DNA of 37,110 nucleotides from a bacterium (GCA_024224995.1 JAAENB010001175.1:1-37110); one strand, 5' to 3'. Counted from the first letter of the stretch, positions 1 through 8,485 are shown. Notes: a model not told the origin generated them from the sequence alone. A program made the numbers and translations.

Positions 1-1
1 C

Positions 2-181
2 GAGGCCGACAGGTTTGCCGTAGAAACAACAAAAGAAGCCGATCCCATGGCAGACGCGTTAAAAAAATTATCGGTCGATAATCTTTCAAACCTGCAGCCC
101 CATCCCTTATTTGTATTTCTGAATTATTCTCATCCACCGGTATTGGAACGGTTAAAGGCTATTTATGAGATCAAAATTTAG
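2..181 (+). CDS. M48-family (Ste24/CAAX-type) zinc endopeptidase, 3' end only
   Basis: The window opens inside a plus-strand reading frame that runs 59 codons to a TAG at 179-181. The visible tail begins E-A-D-R-F-A and continues through K-L-S, N-L, P-H-P, F-V-F-L, Y-S-H-P-P and L-E-R-L-K-A-I. In Ste24-type M48 metallopeptidases the ExxD helix supplies the third zinc ligand, and the (H/Y)-S-H-P-P-x-x-x-R motif near the C-terminus is family-typical, so the fragment is the C-terminal end of such an integral membrane protease. The HExxH motif and the membrane segments lie outside the window. The gene converges on the PHP gene of the opposite strand and the two coding regions overlap by 30 bases (152-181). 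Family assignment is fairly secure; substrate is unknown. Confidence 0.8.
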   Translation, partial: EADRFAVETTKEADPMADALKKLSVDNLSNLQPHPLFVFLNYSHPPVLERLKAIYEIKI

Positions 182-1048
182 CACTATATTCTTAATAGTT
201 TCCTCAGTGCCATGACTATCAACGGAACCTAACGATATTGAGGGCTTGTTTTTACCATGAAAATCACTCCCACAGGTAAATCCAAGCCCATACTCTTTTG
301 CGATATTAAAATAAAACGTAGTATCGGCAGCGCTATGATAGCTGCTAAAAACCTCAATCCCCGCAATTCCCCTGCTGATAATACCCGGTAAGAGATCTTC
401 ATTTTCTTTTAAAGACTCTCCCGGATGAGCGATAACCGGAATTCCACCACTTTGCTTTACCATCGCAATTGCTTCATCCAGGTTGATATAGGTCTTCTCA
501 ATGTACGCCGGCTTATTCTTAGTAAAATAATCTCGATAAAAATTCAGGAAGGGCATATCGCTTCTGTCCCCGCCTGCCCGGTACGGAGCCAGCCTTTCAT
601 TGGCAAAATTTTCCTCTTTTGCCAGCAGGACTTCAGCAACCAGTTCAGGCGAGGGGATTTGATCCCCTGCCGCATCAAAAACCTCTTTTTCGCTTACGGC
701 AAAACCACTTTTCTGCAATGCTCGTATTGATTTTGGAATTGCCTCTTTTTCCTGCGCAAGACATTGCCTTTCCAGTTCAATAAAAGAAAAATCATTTATC
801 TCGATATTATAGCCCAATACATGAAGGTTTATTTCATTATAAACACAATCAATCTCTATTCCCGGAACTACTGTTACCCCGGCCTCCGCGCTCAGCGCAA
901 CAGCCTCCGCTGCTCCCCGGATACTGTTATGGTCGGTAATTGAAATTACTTCTATTTTCTCTTGCTTACTCAGCACGATGATTTCAGCCGCAGACAGCTC
1001 GCCATCAAGACTGACATTTGAATGAATATGTAGATCAATTGTACTCAT
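152..1048 (-). CDS. PHP-domain metal-dependent phosphoesterase
   Basis: A 298-residue protein with the four PHP motifs in order: D-L-H-I-H-S near residue 5, I-T-D-H-N near 38, G-I-E-I-D near 63, and late A-H-P-G-E and G-S-D-F-H-G. These build a multi-metal phosphoesterase site like that of the YciV/RNase AM (TrpH) group, which hydrolyses nucleoside 3',5'-bisphosphates or short RNA 5' ends. Length matches that group. It is the last gene of the ten-gene minus-strand run, 24 bases after the GH35-like gene. The ATG at 1048 is preceded by a G-rich stretch (GGGGGTG) rather than a classical ribosome site. It could be housekeeping, or act on a phosphorylated intermediate of the cluster; the sequence does not decide. 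Confidence 0.85.
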   Translation of the reverse strand: MSTIDLHIHSNVSLDGELSAAEIIVLSKQEKIEVISITDHNSIRGAAEAVALSAEAGVTVVPGIEIDCVYNEINLHVLGYNIEINDFSFIELERQCLAQEKEAIPKSIRALQKSGFAVSEKEVFDAAGDQIPSPELVAEVLLAKEENFANERLAPYRAGGDRSDMPFLNFYRDYFTKNKPAYIEKTYINLDEAIAMVKQSGGIPVIAHPGESLKENEDLLPGIISRGIAGIEVFSSYHSAADTTFYFNIAKEYGLGFTCGSDFHGKNKPSISLGSVDSHGTEETIKNIVLNFDLINSL

Positions 1049-1072
1049 GCGACACCCCCAAAAAAAATATTA

Positions 1073-3253
1073 TTAATTCGGTATATTTAAAACAGCATCA
1101 GCTGGGATAAGAACCCTCTCAATGTTCTCATTTTTTTTGATATATAAAACATCACCGGGCTGCTCATTTGTATATGCATGGTCATTTAACCATATTTCAA
1201 CAGTTTCAGATGAATTTTCATATTCATTTATTCCCTTAGCAAAATAGGCGGTTACCTCATTATTCTCGATCCGTATAATAGCTGCTGATTTCTCCGGCAG
1301 CCTGATCTTTACCGCATCATATCCCCCTGAGTTATTTTTTACCTGGAGAGCATGAGTCATGGCTTCTCCCGACCTGGAAAGAACAAACAAATGTCTAATA
1401 TCATTACAGTAATGACACCATGCTTGCGTTTCACTGCTTGTCGATATCACATCATAGTCATGAACAATCCTGTCAAGCAGATCAATAAAAACAGAAGATA
1501 CGTCATTGTTATTCTCAAACAGGTTACCCCCGATAAAACAAACTCTTTCCTTTTCTATATAAGAAAACAACTCATCTTTTAAAATAGTACAGGGGGTCAA
1601 TGTGTCGTTATACTCCGGAACTTCCCTTAACAAAATAAGTGTTCCTCCCTGTTTTACATACTCAAGCAGTTTTTTTTGCGACAGTTCATCCATAAAAAAA
1701 CCGCCAACCAGGGTAACAACGGGATTCTGCAATAATTCCTCAACACTGAGTGCTTGCAGATTAAGCAGGTTAAAATCATAGTTTCTGCTTCTCACTGTAT
1801 GTTGAAAAGCATCAAGGCCTTTTAATCCGCATCGGGGTGGATGGACGCCCAATTTTTCCCATTCTTTTTTATCGCTGCACCAGGACGCCAGGTATGAATA
1901 AGGTAGATATAATAAATATGATACTGCTTTTGTTGTTTTGGAATTAAGTATCTCTTCTCCGAATTCACGCAAATAAGAATTTAATAATTGTAGAACCCGG
2001 TATTTGTGTGTAACCTCCCCTTTTTCCGTTACGGGGCTGCAATCAGGATAGGGTTTTTCCTGAATAGTGTCAACATTATTATCCCAGCTTTCTGTTCTTA
2101 CTCCTGTATACACATTAAATCCCGTTGCTCCGTTCGCAACAGTAAGTATGGTTTGATAGCAGGGTATTACCGGGTATTTATACCGGGAATCATACATTTT
2201 TGAAAAACCCCAATTTTCTTCAAGGTTGGGCCCTCGTTTTCGTTTAATCAGTGTCAGGTAGCGGTTAAATGCCACATCATCATAAGAAACAGCTCCGGTC
2301 CAATTAGTGAACCCATAGTGTACATTATTCCAGATTTCGGGCTGCACTCTTGTGAGCCAATAATCAAGACCTTCTTCACCCGGTAAAGGCGCGTGCATAT
2401 TTACCAGGTACGGGATACCTGTTTTAATATAAGCCCCATACTCCTTATAAACAGCTTTCATAAAGTATGATTGATATTCAGACCAATCAAGATAAACAAG
2501 CACGCCACTCGGTTCTTCCGGCTGCTTCCATGCGCTGGGAGGTTGAATATCATCAAACGATTGATATTGTGCCGCGTGTAATTGATTATAGTTTGCTATT
2601 CTGATATATTTTTGCCTGAGCATTTCTCTGAATAAGTCCAGACTGCTTTTTGAATAATCATAGGCCAGGGGAGAAAGTTTTACATCGGAATATATCCCTT
2701 CATTGAATAATTGAACTGCCAGTATATTTCCTTCCGGGTAGTAATTAGGCCGTATTATTTCATTATCGATAGCACTGAACCATGTTTTTACCAGTGATTT
2801 AAAATTTTCATTCAGGGGAGCGGGGAGAGGATCGCTTGTATATCTCTTTTTATAATCGCAATCCAGCATATACTCTATATCTTTATTTTCATCGGGATTA
2901 ACCAGCGCCGGTAAGCCATCGTAAGTAACTTCCGCGTGTACAAAAGGACCGGGTTTAATTGAAAGGAACAATCCTAATTCACTACAGGTTCGAATAAAAG
3001 ATTTAACATCCCTGTTACCCTGTGTTCTGCCGTCAAAATCAAAAACAACATTTTCCTGTCCCTGGTGAGATACCAGGTGATGACGCCAGGGAATATAGCA
3101 GGTGATAATATCAATATGCGCCTCTTTTAATGTTATCAACCTGTCTTTCCAGTTCTCTTTTTTATCTCTATAGTAAGGATAATCCGCGGACAAAAAAAAT
3201 TTCTTTTGATTGTTGATATAATATATACCATTTTCAATTTTTATTTCTTTCAA
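1073..3253 (-). CDS. Glycoside hydrolase family 35-like protein (beta-galactosidase type)
   Basis: About 726 residues. The N-terminal half has the GH35 TIM-barrel landmarks: A-D-Y-P-Y-Y-R near residue 23, Y-I-P-W-R-H-H near 53, K-P-G-P-F-x-x-A-E near 100, and Q-L-F-N-E near 185, where N-E is the usual acid/base pair. A later G-P-N-L-E-E-N-W-G (about 342-350) is the best candidate for the nucleophile strand. The C-terminal half looks like a glutamine-amidotransferase-fold/trimerisation region plus beta domains. I start it at TTG 3253 because AAAGGAG lies 7 bases upstream; the longer GTG start at 3298 falls inside a palindromic repeat and has no ribosome site. No signal peptide is seen, so it is probably cytoplasmic. 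It may trim a glycosidic bond of the cluster product or precursor; substrate unknown. Confidence 0.75.
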   Translation of the reverse strand: MKEIKIENGIYYINNQKKFFLSADYPYYRDKKENWKDRLITLKEAHIDIITCYIPWRHHLVSHQGQENVVFDFDGRTQGNRDVKSFIRTCSELGLFLSIKPGPFVHAEVTYDGLPALVNPDENKDIEYMLDCDYKKRYTSDPLPAPLNENFKSLVKTWFSAIDNEIIRPNYYPEGNILAVQLFNEGIYSDVKLSPLAYDYSKSSLDLFREMLRQKYIRIANYNQLHAAQYQSFDDIQPPSAWKQPEEPSGVLVYLDWSEYQSYFMKAVYKEYGAYIKTGIPYLVNMHAPLPGEEGLDYWLTRVQPEIWNNVHYGFTNWTGAVSYDDVAFNRYLTLIKRKRGPNLEENWGFSKMYDSRYKYPVIPCYQTILTVANGATGFNVYTGVRTESWDNNVDTIQEKPYPDCSPVTEKGEVTHKYRVLQLLNSYLREFGEEILNSKTTKAVSYLLYLPYSYLASWCSDKKEWEKLGVHPPRCGLKGLDAFQHTVRSRNYDFNLLNLQALSVEELLQNPVVTLVGGFFMDELSQKKLLEYVKQGGTLILLREVPEYNDTLTPCTILKDELFSYIEKERVCFIGGNLFENNNDVSSVFIDLLDRIVHDYDVISTSSETQAWCHYCNDIRHLFVLSRSGEAMTHALQVKNNSGGYDAVKIRLPEKSAAIIRIENNEVTAYFAKGINEYENSSETVEIWLNDHAYTNEQPGDVLYIKKNENIERVLIPADAVLNIPN

Positions 3254-3280
3254 AAAATTACTCCTTTTATTATTTGTTCC

Positions 3281-3314
3281 CCTGTAGAGACACCGCACGC
3301 GGCGTCTCTACAGG
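3281..3314. repeat. 34-base palindromic intergenic repeat (GTAGAGAC type)
   Basis: Two 16-base arms (3281-3296 and 3299-3314) are inverted copies with a single mismatch around a 2-base loop; the outer arm reads CCTGTAGAGAC. Related AGACGTTGC/GCAACGTCT palindromes occur at 28071-28093 and 28221-28240, so this is one copy of a dispersed small palindrome family. It sits between the dehydrogenase stop and the GH35-like ribosome site, so it would form a strong hairpin within the operon mRNA. Confidence 0.85.
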
Positions 3315-3321
3315 CCGCAAT

Positions 3322-4365
3322 CTAATTCTCACCATTCGACAACAAGATTGTCTTCATGGAACTGATAGTGCTCCGTTCACCGGTCTCAAGATCGTAGCCC
3401 AGCAAATCTCTAAAAGCTTCTTTCCACTTATTTATGGGAAGTTTCTTCGTAATAAGCATTTCCAGGTCCGGAAAACTTTCAGCATACTCAAGCGCGGTTC
3501 CTGTCATTTGATGAACTTCACCGGTTCCAATAATACTGATGCCATTTGACAAAAAATGCATTGTATTAAAGGAAAAGTTATAGGTTTCATCAAAAGCCAA
3601 TGGAACGATCCGTCCGCCTTTTTCAATTAAGTTAACAGCAGTATCCAACTGGTTGCCCACGCTATCGAGTATTACGGTAAATTTTTTCCCGCCATTGATA
3701 CGCAAGATCTCTTCCTCGGTTAATTCATGAGGCAGATAAACATAGTCCGCGATTTTGTTCGCGATTTCTTTTCGATAGGGACTTATTTCCGTTGCCACCG
3801 TAAGCCGGGCAAGTCGTTTACTAACCATCTGGCATAACATTCCAATTGTACCGGAACCAAGAACCAATACCGAATCTACAGGTTTTACCCGGGCTTTTTC
3901 AAAAATGTTCATAATACAGGTAAGGGGTTCAACAAGAATAGCCGTTTCCCAACTCATCGCAGGCGGGATTTTATACATGAACCGTTCTTCACCAACATAA
4001 TAATCCGTATAGGTTCCATGAGCACCGATGCCAAGCTGAAAATCATCAAAGGTATCGCAAAAGCAGGTTAATCCTTTTCTGCAATAATCACATTTTCCGC
4101 AAAATTGAGTTGGATCAATAACAACACGGTCTCCAACAGAAAGATGCTGAACCCCATCCCCTGTTTCAACAACGGTTCCAACAGCCTCATGGCCAATAAC
4201 CATACCCGGGGTCGCGCTGATTTTTCCTTTTAAAATATTTAAATCCGTACCACAAACTCCGGTACCAAATATTTTAACTTTTACCTGGTCCCGTAACTCA
4301 ATTTGAGGTTCCATAATATCCTGTAATTCAAAAGTATTATTCTCCGTAAAAACAAGTGCTTCCAT
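3322..4365 (-). CDS. Zinc-dependent medium-chain dehydrogenase (polyol/threonine dehydrogenase-like)
   Basis: A 347-residue MDR protein. Catalytic zinc ligands are visible as C38 (G-V-C-G-T-D) and H59-E60 (G-H-E); the structural zinc lobe has C89, C92, C95 and C103. A G-S-G-T-I-G nucleotide loop near residue 170 indicates NAD(P). The family oxidises secondary alcohols of polyols, sugars, cyclitols or threonine to ketones. It follows the IMPase-like gene by about 12 bases and stands two genes after a class III aminotransferase, an arrangement that fits oxidation of a hydroxyl followed by transamination. I prefer the second ATG (4365) since AGGAGG is 5 bases upstream of it but only 2 from the first ATG (4368). 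Exact substrate unknown; cyclitol dehydrogenases of aminocyclitol pathways are plausible relatives. Confidence 0.85.
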   Translation of the reverse strand: MEALVFTENNTFELQDIMEPQIELRDQVKVKIFGTGVCGTDLNILKGKISATPGMVIGHEAVGTVVETGDGVQHLSVGDRVVIDPTQFCGKCDYCRKGLTCFCDTFDDFQLGIGAHGTYTDYYVGEERFMYKIPPAMSWETAILVEPLTCIMNIFEKARVKPVDSVLVLGSGTIGMLCQMVSKRLARLTVATEISPYRKEIANKIADYVYLPHELTEEEILRINGGKKFTVILDSVGNQLDTAVNLIEKGGRIVPLAFDETYNFSFNTMHFLSNGISIIGTGEVHQMTGTALEYAESFPDLEMLITKKLPINKWKEAFRDLLGYDLETGERSTISSMKTILLSNGEN

Positions 4366-4377
4366 CATATCCTCCTT

Positions 4378-5316
4378 CTATCTATCCCATTTTATACTAT
4401 TCAGGAGTTTTTGATGTAACTCCTTTGTTGAAGCAGCAATACATGATTGCTGGTTTTCATAGCTTAGATCCATTAGTAGTGTATCCTGTAATGAATTACC
4501 ATAGGCATCAGTAATTACAACGCCCGTTTTTTCGGCCAAAAAAACACTTGCCGCAATATCATAGGGAAACAGGTGCAGTACTTGTCCATTGCCTACCCGT
4601 TGAAAATCGGGCAGCAATTCAGGGGAGTCTTTTAACAGGCGGTTTCCAATATCCACATACGCGTCGAGCTGGCCGGTAATAATCCGTGAAATTGAATATG
4701 ATGCGCTGTTGAATATGAAAATACCTCCTGTATTCGCCGATGAATCTACTAAATGACCATACGCGCTGGTCATCATATGTGCCGGGTGACCATTAAACTC
4801 AATTGTCCAGAACATGTTCCGTATGTCTTTTGTGTCACTTAAGTTTGGCATCCTGTTTGTATACCCGTCATATACGAGATCATCACTATAAATATCCCCG
4901 TAAATATACGCGCCACTTTTTAATTCTTTTAACAGGGCAAACTCTATGTCTTTTATCCGGGCATCATCGGAAAAGCGAGCCATAGCTATGGAAATACAGG
5001 ACATTTCAAGACCGGCAGCAGCGGGCCGTGTACCGTCAATAGGATCAACAATTAATACATATTCGGGGTCATCTCCGATTATGTTTAATCCGCCATCTTC
5101 GGTATAAAACGCGACTGGTATATCTTTATCCGTAATATAATCCAGAACAGCTCGCTCTGCCACTTCATCGATGTTAAACTGAGCATCACCGCCGGGAGAA
5201 TACCCGTTTACCTGGCGGTTCTTTAACATTCCCCGGCAATCCGATATTTTTTGAAATACAAAATCTGCCAGATCAAGAATATATTGTTTTACATTTTGTT
5301 TTACACTACTATTCAT
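4378..5316 (-). CDS. Inositol monophosphatase / FBPase-superfamily phosphatase
   Basis: A 312-residue protein with the lithium-sensitive phosphatase signatures: G-Y-S-P-G-G-D-A-Q-F-N-I-D near 38-50, T-E-D-G-G near 72, the metal motif D-P-I-D-G-T at 91-96, and P-Y-D-I-A-A with E-K-T-G in the C-terminal part corresponding to the W-D-x-A-x-G motif. Such enzymes remove phosphate from inositol phosphates, fructose 1,6-bisphosphate or related sugar phosphates with Mg2+. Its start overlaps the stop of the aminotransferase gene (ATGA, 5313-5316), implying translational coupling. The first Glu of the usual S-E-E loop is kept (E73) and the second is Asp. In this context it most likely dephosphorylates the sugar or cyclitol intermediate that the dehydrogenase and aminotransferase act on; that is inference. 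Confidence 0.85.
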   Translation of the reverse strand: MNSSVKQNVKQYILDLADFVFQKISDCRGMLKNRQVNGYSPGGDAQFNIDEVAERAVLDYITDKDIPVAFYTEDGGLNIIGDDPEYVLIVDPIDGTRPAAAGLEMSCISIAMARFSDDARIKDIEFALLKELKSGAYIYGDIYSDDLVYDGYTNRMPNLSDTKDIRNMFWTIEFNGHPAHMMTSAYGHLVDSSANTGGIFIFNSASYSISRIITGQLDAYVDIGNRLLKDSPELLPDFQRVGNGQVLHLFPYDIAASVFLAEKTGVVITDAYGNSLQDTLLMDLSYENQQSCIAASTKELHQKLLNSIKWDR

Positions 5317-6566
5317 TTAATATCTCCTAAAACTTTTTCAAGTATATCACATAATTCTTCAGCCTCACTGACCGTAATGTTCAAGGGCGGGCGGATTTTA
5401 AATACATTTCCAAAACCATACCGTGATGTTCGGATAATCAATCCATAATCCATTGCTCTATTAGCCAGAAGATTGGTTAAGGCGACATCAGGCATCCCGT
5501 CCTCATCAATTAATTCAACACCGATCATGAGTCCTAAACCTCGAATATCCCCAATAAAAGAATATTTCTCCTGCATTTTATACAGACGATCCAGGATATA
5601 TTTACCGGATACTTTAACATTTTCCAGAAATCCTTCCTTTGTAATAATATCAAGCGTCACATTAGCGGCAGCCGCTGCCATAACATTCGCTCCAAAGGTA
5701 AAAGAATGATGATAGCCGTCCAGACCCACCAGTTTTGCTTCGGTTAAAATTGCTGCTACCTGGAACCCGGTACCGCCAAGCCCCTTTGCAACGGTAATAA
5801 TATTTGGATTAACATTAAATGAGTCGGCAGCAAACATTTCTCCTGTTCTGCCAAGACCGGTCTGGATTTCATCAAAAATCAAAAGAATACCTCTCTCATC
5901 ACACAATTTTTTCAATGCCTTGAAGTATCCTTTTGGAGGAATTATGTTTCCCCCGTTTCCTGAAACAGGCTCCACAATGAGGCATCCGACCTGCCCGTTA
6001 CTACCGTAATCAATAAAGTCATTAATCCTTTCAACACAGAGAAAATTGCAGGTTCCGTATTTTTGTTTATAAAAACATCGATAGCAATAGGGATCGGGAA
6101 CCTGGATACCTCCGGGGTAATTTCCCGCGAATGGTTCCTTGCGAAATGAGTTTCCCGAAAGGTTCATCATCATATATGACTGCCCCAGGTGGCTGCGAAA
6201 CAGTGAGATCACTCCACATTTCTTTGAATGGAATTGAGCTATTTTAATAGCGCCTTCATTCGCCACTGAACCTCCCGAAACTTTCAGGTGAACTTTTTGT
6301 ATATTGTCCGGACTAATCTCAATCAGCTTTTTAACCAGGTCATTAACCGGTTTTGTCTGAAAGCTGGAAGTTACATGGATCAATTCATCCGACTGTTTCT
6401 TTACCGCGTCAATAACTCTCTTATTACTGTACCCCAGGTTAAGATTAAACGTTGCCGACGCGCAGTCAATATATTTGTTTCCTTCAGAGTCATAGAGATA
6501 AATCCCTTCACCTCTCACGATCATCTTATCTTGCACGGAATAATAGATATGCTGTCTTGCATTCAT
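5313..6566 (-). CDS. Class III PLP-dependent aminotransferase
   Basis: A 417-residue fold-type I enzyme of the ornithine/GABA aminotransferase class. The phosphate cup (S-G-G-S-V-A-N-E, about 97-104), the PLP aspartate in I-F-D-E-I-Q-T-G-L-G-R-T-G (D232) and the Schiff-base lysine K261 (V-A-K-G-L-G) are present. A Cys-rich insertion at 161-177 (C-Y-R-C then C-N-F-L-C) resembles a feature of some family members acting on amino sugars or dialkylglycines. It transfers an amino group to a ketone or aldehyde, probably that made by the zinc dehydrogenase two genes downstream. ATG 6566 has GAGGAAA 6 bases ahead. Product identity (amino sugar, aminocyclitol or amino alcohol) cannot be read from sequence. 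Confidence 0.88.
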   Translation of the reverse strand: MNARQHIYYSVQDKMIVRGEGIYLYDSEGNKYIDCASATFNLNLGYSNKRVIDAVKKQSDELIHVTSSFQTKPVNDLVKKLIEISPDNIQKVHLKVSGGSVANEGAIKIAQFHSKKCGVISLFRSHLGQSYMMMNLSGNSFRKEPFAGNYPGGIQVPDPYCYRCFYKQKYGTCNFLCVERINDFIDYGSNGQVGCLIVEPVSGNGGNIIPPKGYFKALKKLCDERGILLIFDEIQTGLGRTGEMFAADSFNVNPNIITVAKGLGGTGFQVAAILTEAKLVGLDGYHHSFTFGANVMAAAAANVTLDIITKEGFLENVKVSGKYILDRLYKMQEKYSFIGDIRGLGLMIGVELIDEDGMPDVALTNLLANRAMDYGLIIRTSRYGFGNVFKIRPPLNITVSEAEELCDILEKVLGDIK

Positions 6567-6610
6567 TTTGTTTCCTCAATAAAATAAATTTTTTAAGTTA
6601 AGTACCCATA

Positions 6611-7411
6611 TCAGGATACTGCATTTTCTTTAAAGAACCGGATGGTCTCTTGCGCGACAATATTCTTTTGTTGATCAATGGGAATAATATGATAACTGTC
6701 ATCAAGAAAGACCTTACGTACTTTTTGTGATTTAATTTTTTTTTCTATGTAATTCGCGTTTTTAATACTTGCCGTATCATCCTCAAGAGCATGAAGAATT
6801 AACGTTGGAGTCTCAATACCGGGTATTGCTTTCTTTGTGGCCTTGATTAATTTTGAAACTTCATACATACTAACCATTGGCAAATCAAAAGAAGCAGCGG
6901 AACTTTGTTTGTTTTTATTATCCATAAAAGTCTGGAATTGAGTCCGTAATTCATCATTTTTAATTCCATAGGGATATTTTTCTTCAAAAGACATGAAGTG
7001 ACGAAAAGGGGGCAGGTACGCTAATGGAAGCAGCACCCGGTACCAGGGCAGATTCCAGCCATCATAAAAAAGGGTTGTAGACATAAGAGACAAGCCCGAG
7101 ACCTCAAGCTTTGTTGACATATATAAAGCCAGAAGAGCCCCCATGCATGAACCGGCGATAAATACGGAATCAGACTCCTGCTTCAGCTCATTATAACTCT
7201 TTTCTACTGTTGAACACCATTCTGTCCAGGTGGCTTTTTTTAACTCATCAACTGTTTTACCGTGTCCGTCAAGACAGGGAGCCAAAACGGTGAATCCCGC
7301 TTTATGAAGCTGCCCTGCGACGTATTTTAACTCAAATGGACTGCCGCCCAGTCCATGAATAAACAAAACTGCGTCTTTTCCGCTTTTGAGATTAATCGAA
7401 TATTCACTCAT
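6611..7411 (-). CDS. Alpha/beta-hydrolase with cysteine nucleophile (esterase/acyltransferase candidate)
   Basis: A 266-residue Est30/carboxylesterase-like fold: oxyanion motif F-I-H-G-L-G-G-S near 17-24, nucleophile elbow A-G-S-C-M-G-A (86-92), acid in L-E-D-D (211 or 212) and H241 in S-Y-H-I-I-P-I-D. Read against G-x-Nu-x-G, the nucleophile position is C89, not Ser; the codon is TGC at about 7145-7147. Cys at this place is known in dienelactone hydrolase and in PHA synthases, which transfer acyl groups through a thioester. Placed in an operon with FAAL and ACP, it is a candidate acyl transfer enzyme, though simple hydrolysis is equally possible. ATG 7411 has GGAGG 7 bases upstream and clears the preceding gene; a longer frame to 7546 would overlap it and has no ribosome site. 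Confidence 0.8.
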   Translation of the reverse strand: MSEYSINLKSGKDAVLFIHGLGGSPFELKYVAGQLHKAGFTVLAPCLDGHGKTVDELKKATWTEWCSTVEKSYNELKQESDSVFIAGSCMGALLALYMSTKLEVSGLSLMSTTLFYDGWNLPWYRVLLPLAYLPPFRHFMSFEEKYPYGIKNDELRTQFQTFMDNKNKQSSAASFDLPMVSMYEVSKLIKATKKAIPGIETPTLILHALEDDTASIKNANYIEKKIKSQKVRKVFLDDSYHIIPIDQQKNIVAQETIRFFKENAVS

Positions 7412-7452
7412 TGTATATCCTCCATCTATTATTTCTTTCATTAATCCTTTCA

Positions 7453-8445
7453 TTAATTCCTTAATCCGTGATTTAGGAAAATCCATTCGGGCATATTCTC
7501 CCCGGAAACTTCTTTGTGTATACCCGACCTTGTATAGGGATGACACACCCAGGGAATAGAATATTTTTTTAACCGTTCATCCTTGCATCCGCATACGGTC
7601 ATGGTAGCCCCGTACGTACCGCATATCTCCTGAAACATTTCCAGTTTTTCAACCTTTTGCTCAAAAGGAAAAGAGAAAAGAGACTCTTTCGTTGATACGG
7701 TTGGAGTCCTCTCCGATAAAGCCAGCATTGACTCATTAAGATATGAATTATTTTGCAAAGAATTCTTCATCTCATCAGAAAGAACCAGGTACCCGAGATT
7801 GGCTTCCGTAACACCAAGCGCGGTTACATCCTTGATTATTTTTTCAATATTTTCCGGTCTATCGTCAATCACCGGGAAAAGAGGATCGATCCGTACTACC
7901 AGTGATCCCAGGCCCTGTATTTTTTTCAACCTGCTAAAATTCCGGAGTCTTTCTTCATATGATGGAGCCCCGGGTTCAATAATATCATTTCTCTTTTTAT
8001 CTGAATTGGCTATCCCAATCTGGACTTCCATTAAATCGGGCCGTATCTTTATAACATCCAGCATTTCATTGGTGAAAACTCCCTTTGTAATAAAAAGTAT
8101 TTTCACATTATGTTCGAAGAGTTTTTTTAAAACAGCCATAGATGATTGAGCAGCCGCTTCATCCGCAAGGGGATCCGAAGCATAACACATATACACTACA
8201 GGAGGGAATTTTTCCTGTTCCATAAATTCATCCAGCTTTAAAGGCAGGACATCGCCTTTATAATCCGGATTGAAACGTTTATAAATCATTAGCTCCAGGG
8301 GAGAAAAAAGACAATAGATACAACGATGCGCGCATCCAAGCGAAACATCCATGGTGTACCCATTACAGGCATGTGGTTCATGCCGTACATTTGCCTGTAA
8401 ATCATGGCGAATGCCGTAATTTACTTTGTTCACTTTAAGTTTCAT
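7453..8445 (-). CDS. Radical SAM protein, spore-photoproduct-lyase-like
   Basis: A 330-residue radical SAM enzyme. The cluster motif is C38-A-H-R-C42-I-Y-C45, the standard CX3CX2C that binds the 4Fe-4S/SAM centre. The surrounding G-C-A-H-R-C-I-Y-C and the later Y-x-S-D-P and I-T-K-G stretches resemble the SplB/Rv2578c-like group rather than methylthiotransferases. A C-terminal pair C-G-C-K-D-E-R-L may hold another metal site or structural role. It lies in the FAAL operon between two alpha/beta hydrolases, 40 bases after one and 41 before the other. SplB-like proteins outside spore formers are mostly uncharacterised; a DNA-repair or a biosynthetic radical role cannot be separated here. ATG 8445 has AGGAAGG upstream. 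Confidence 0.8.
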   Translation of the reverse strand: MKLKVNKVNYGIRHDLQANVRHEPHACNGYTMDVSLGCAHRCIYCLFSPLELMIYKRFNPDYKGDVLPLKLDEFMEQEKFPPVVYMCYASDPLADEAAAQSSMAVLKKLFEHNVKILFITKGVFTNEMLDVIKIRPDLMEVQIGIANSDKKRNDIIEPGAPSYEERLRNFSRLKKIQGLGSLVVRIDPLFPVIDDRPENIEKIIKDVTALGVTEANLGYLVLSDEMKNSLQNNSYLNESMLALSERTPTVSTKESLFSFPFEQKVEKLEMFQEICGTYGATMTVCGCKDERLKKYSIPWVCHPYTRSGIHKEVSGENMPEWIFLNHGLRN

Positions 8446-8485
8446 TTAATAAACCTTCCTGTTAATAATATTTTTTTATATAGTA

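Noticed and set aside
425..730. Plus-strand open frame of 101 codons
   Set aside because: It lies entirely antisense within the PHP gene, which has clear family motifs, and has no ribosome site.
7412..7546. N-terminal extension of the Cys-type hydrolase
   Set aside because: It overlaps the end of the radical SAM gene, lacks a ribosome site, and homologues of this fold start near the internal ATG 7411.
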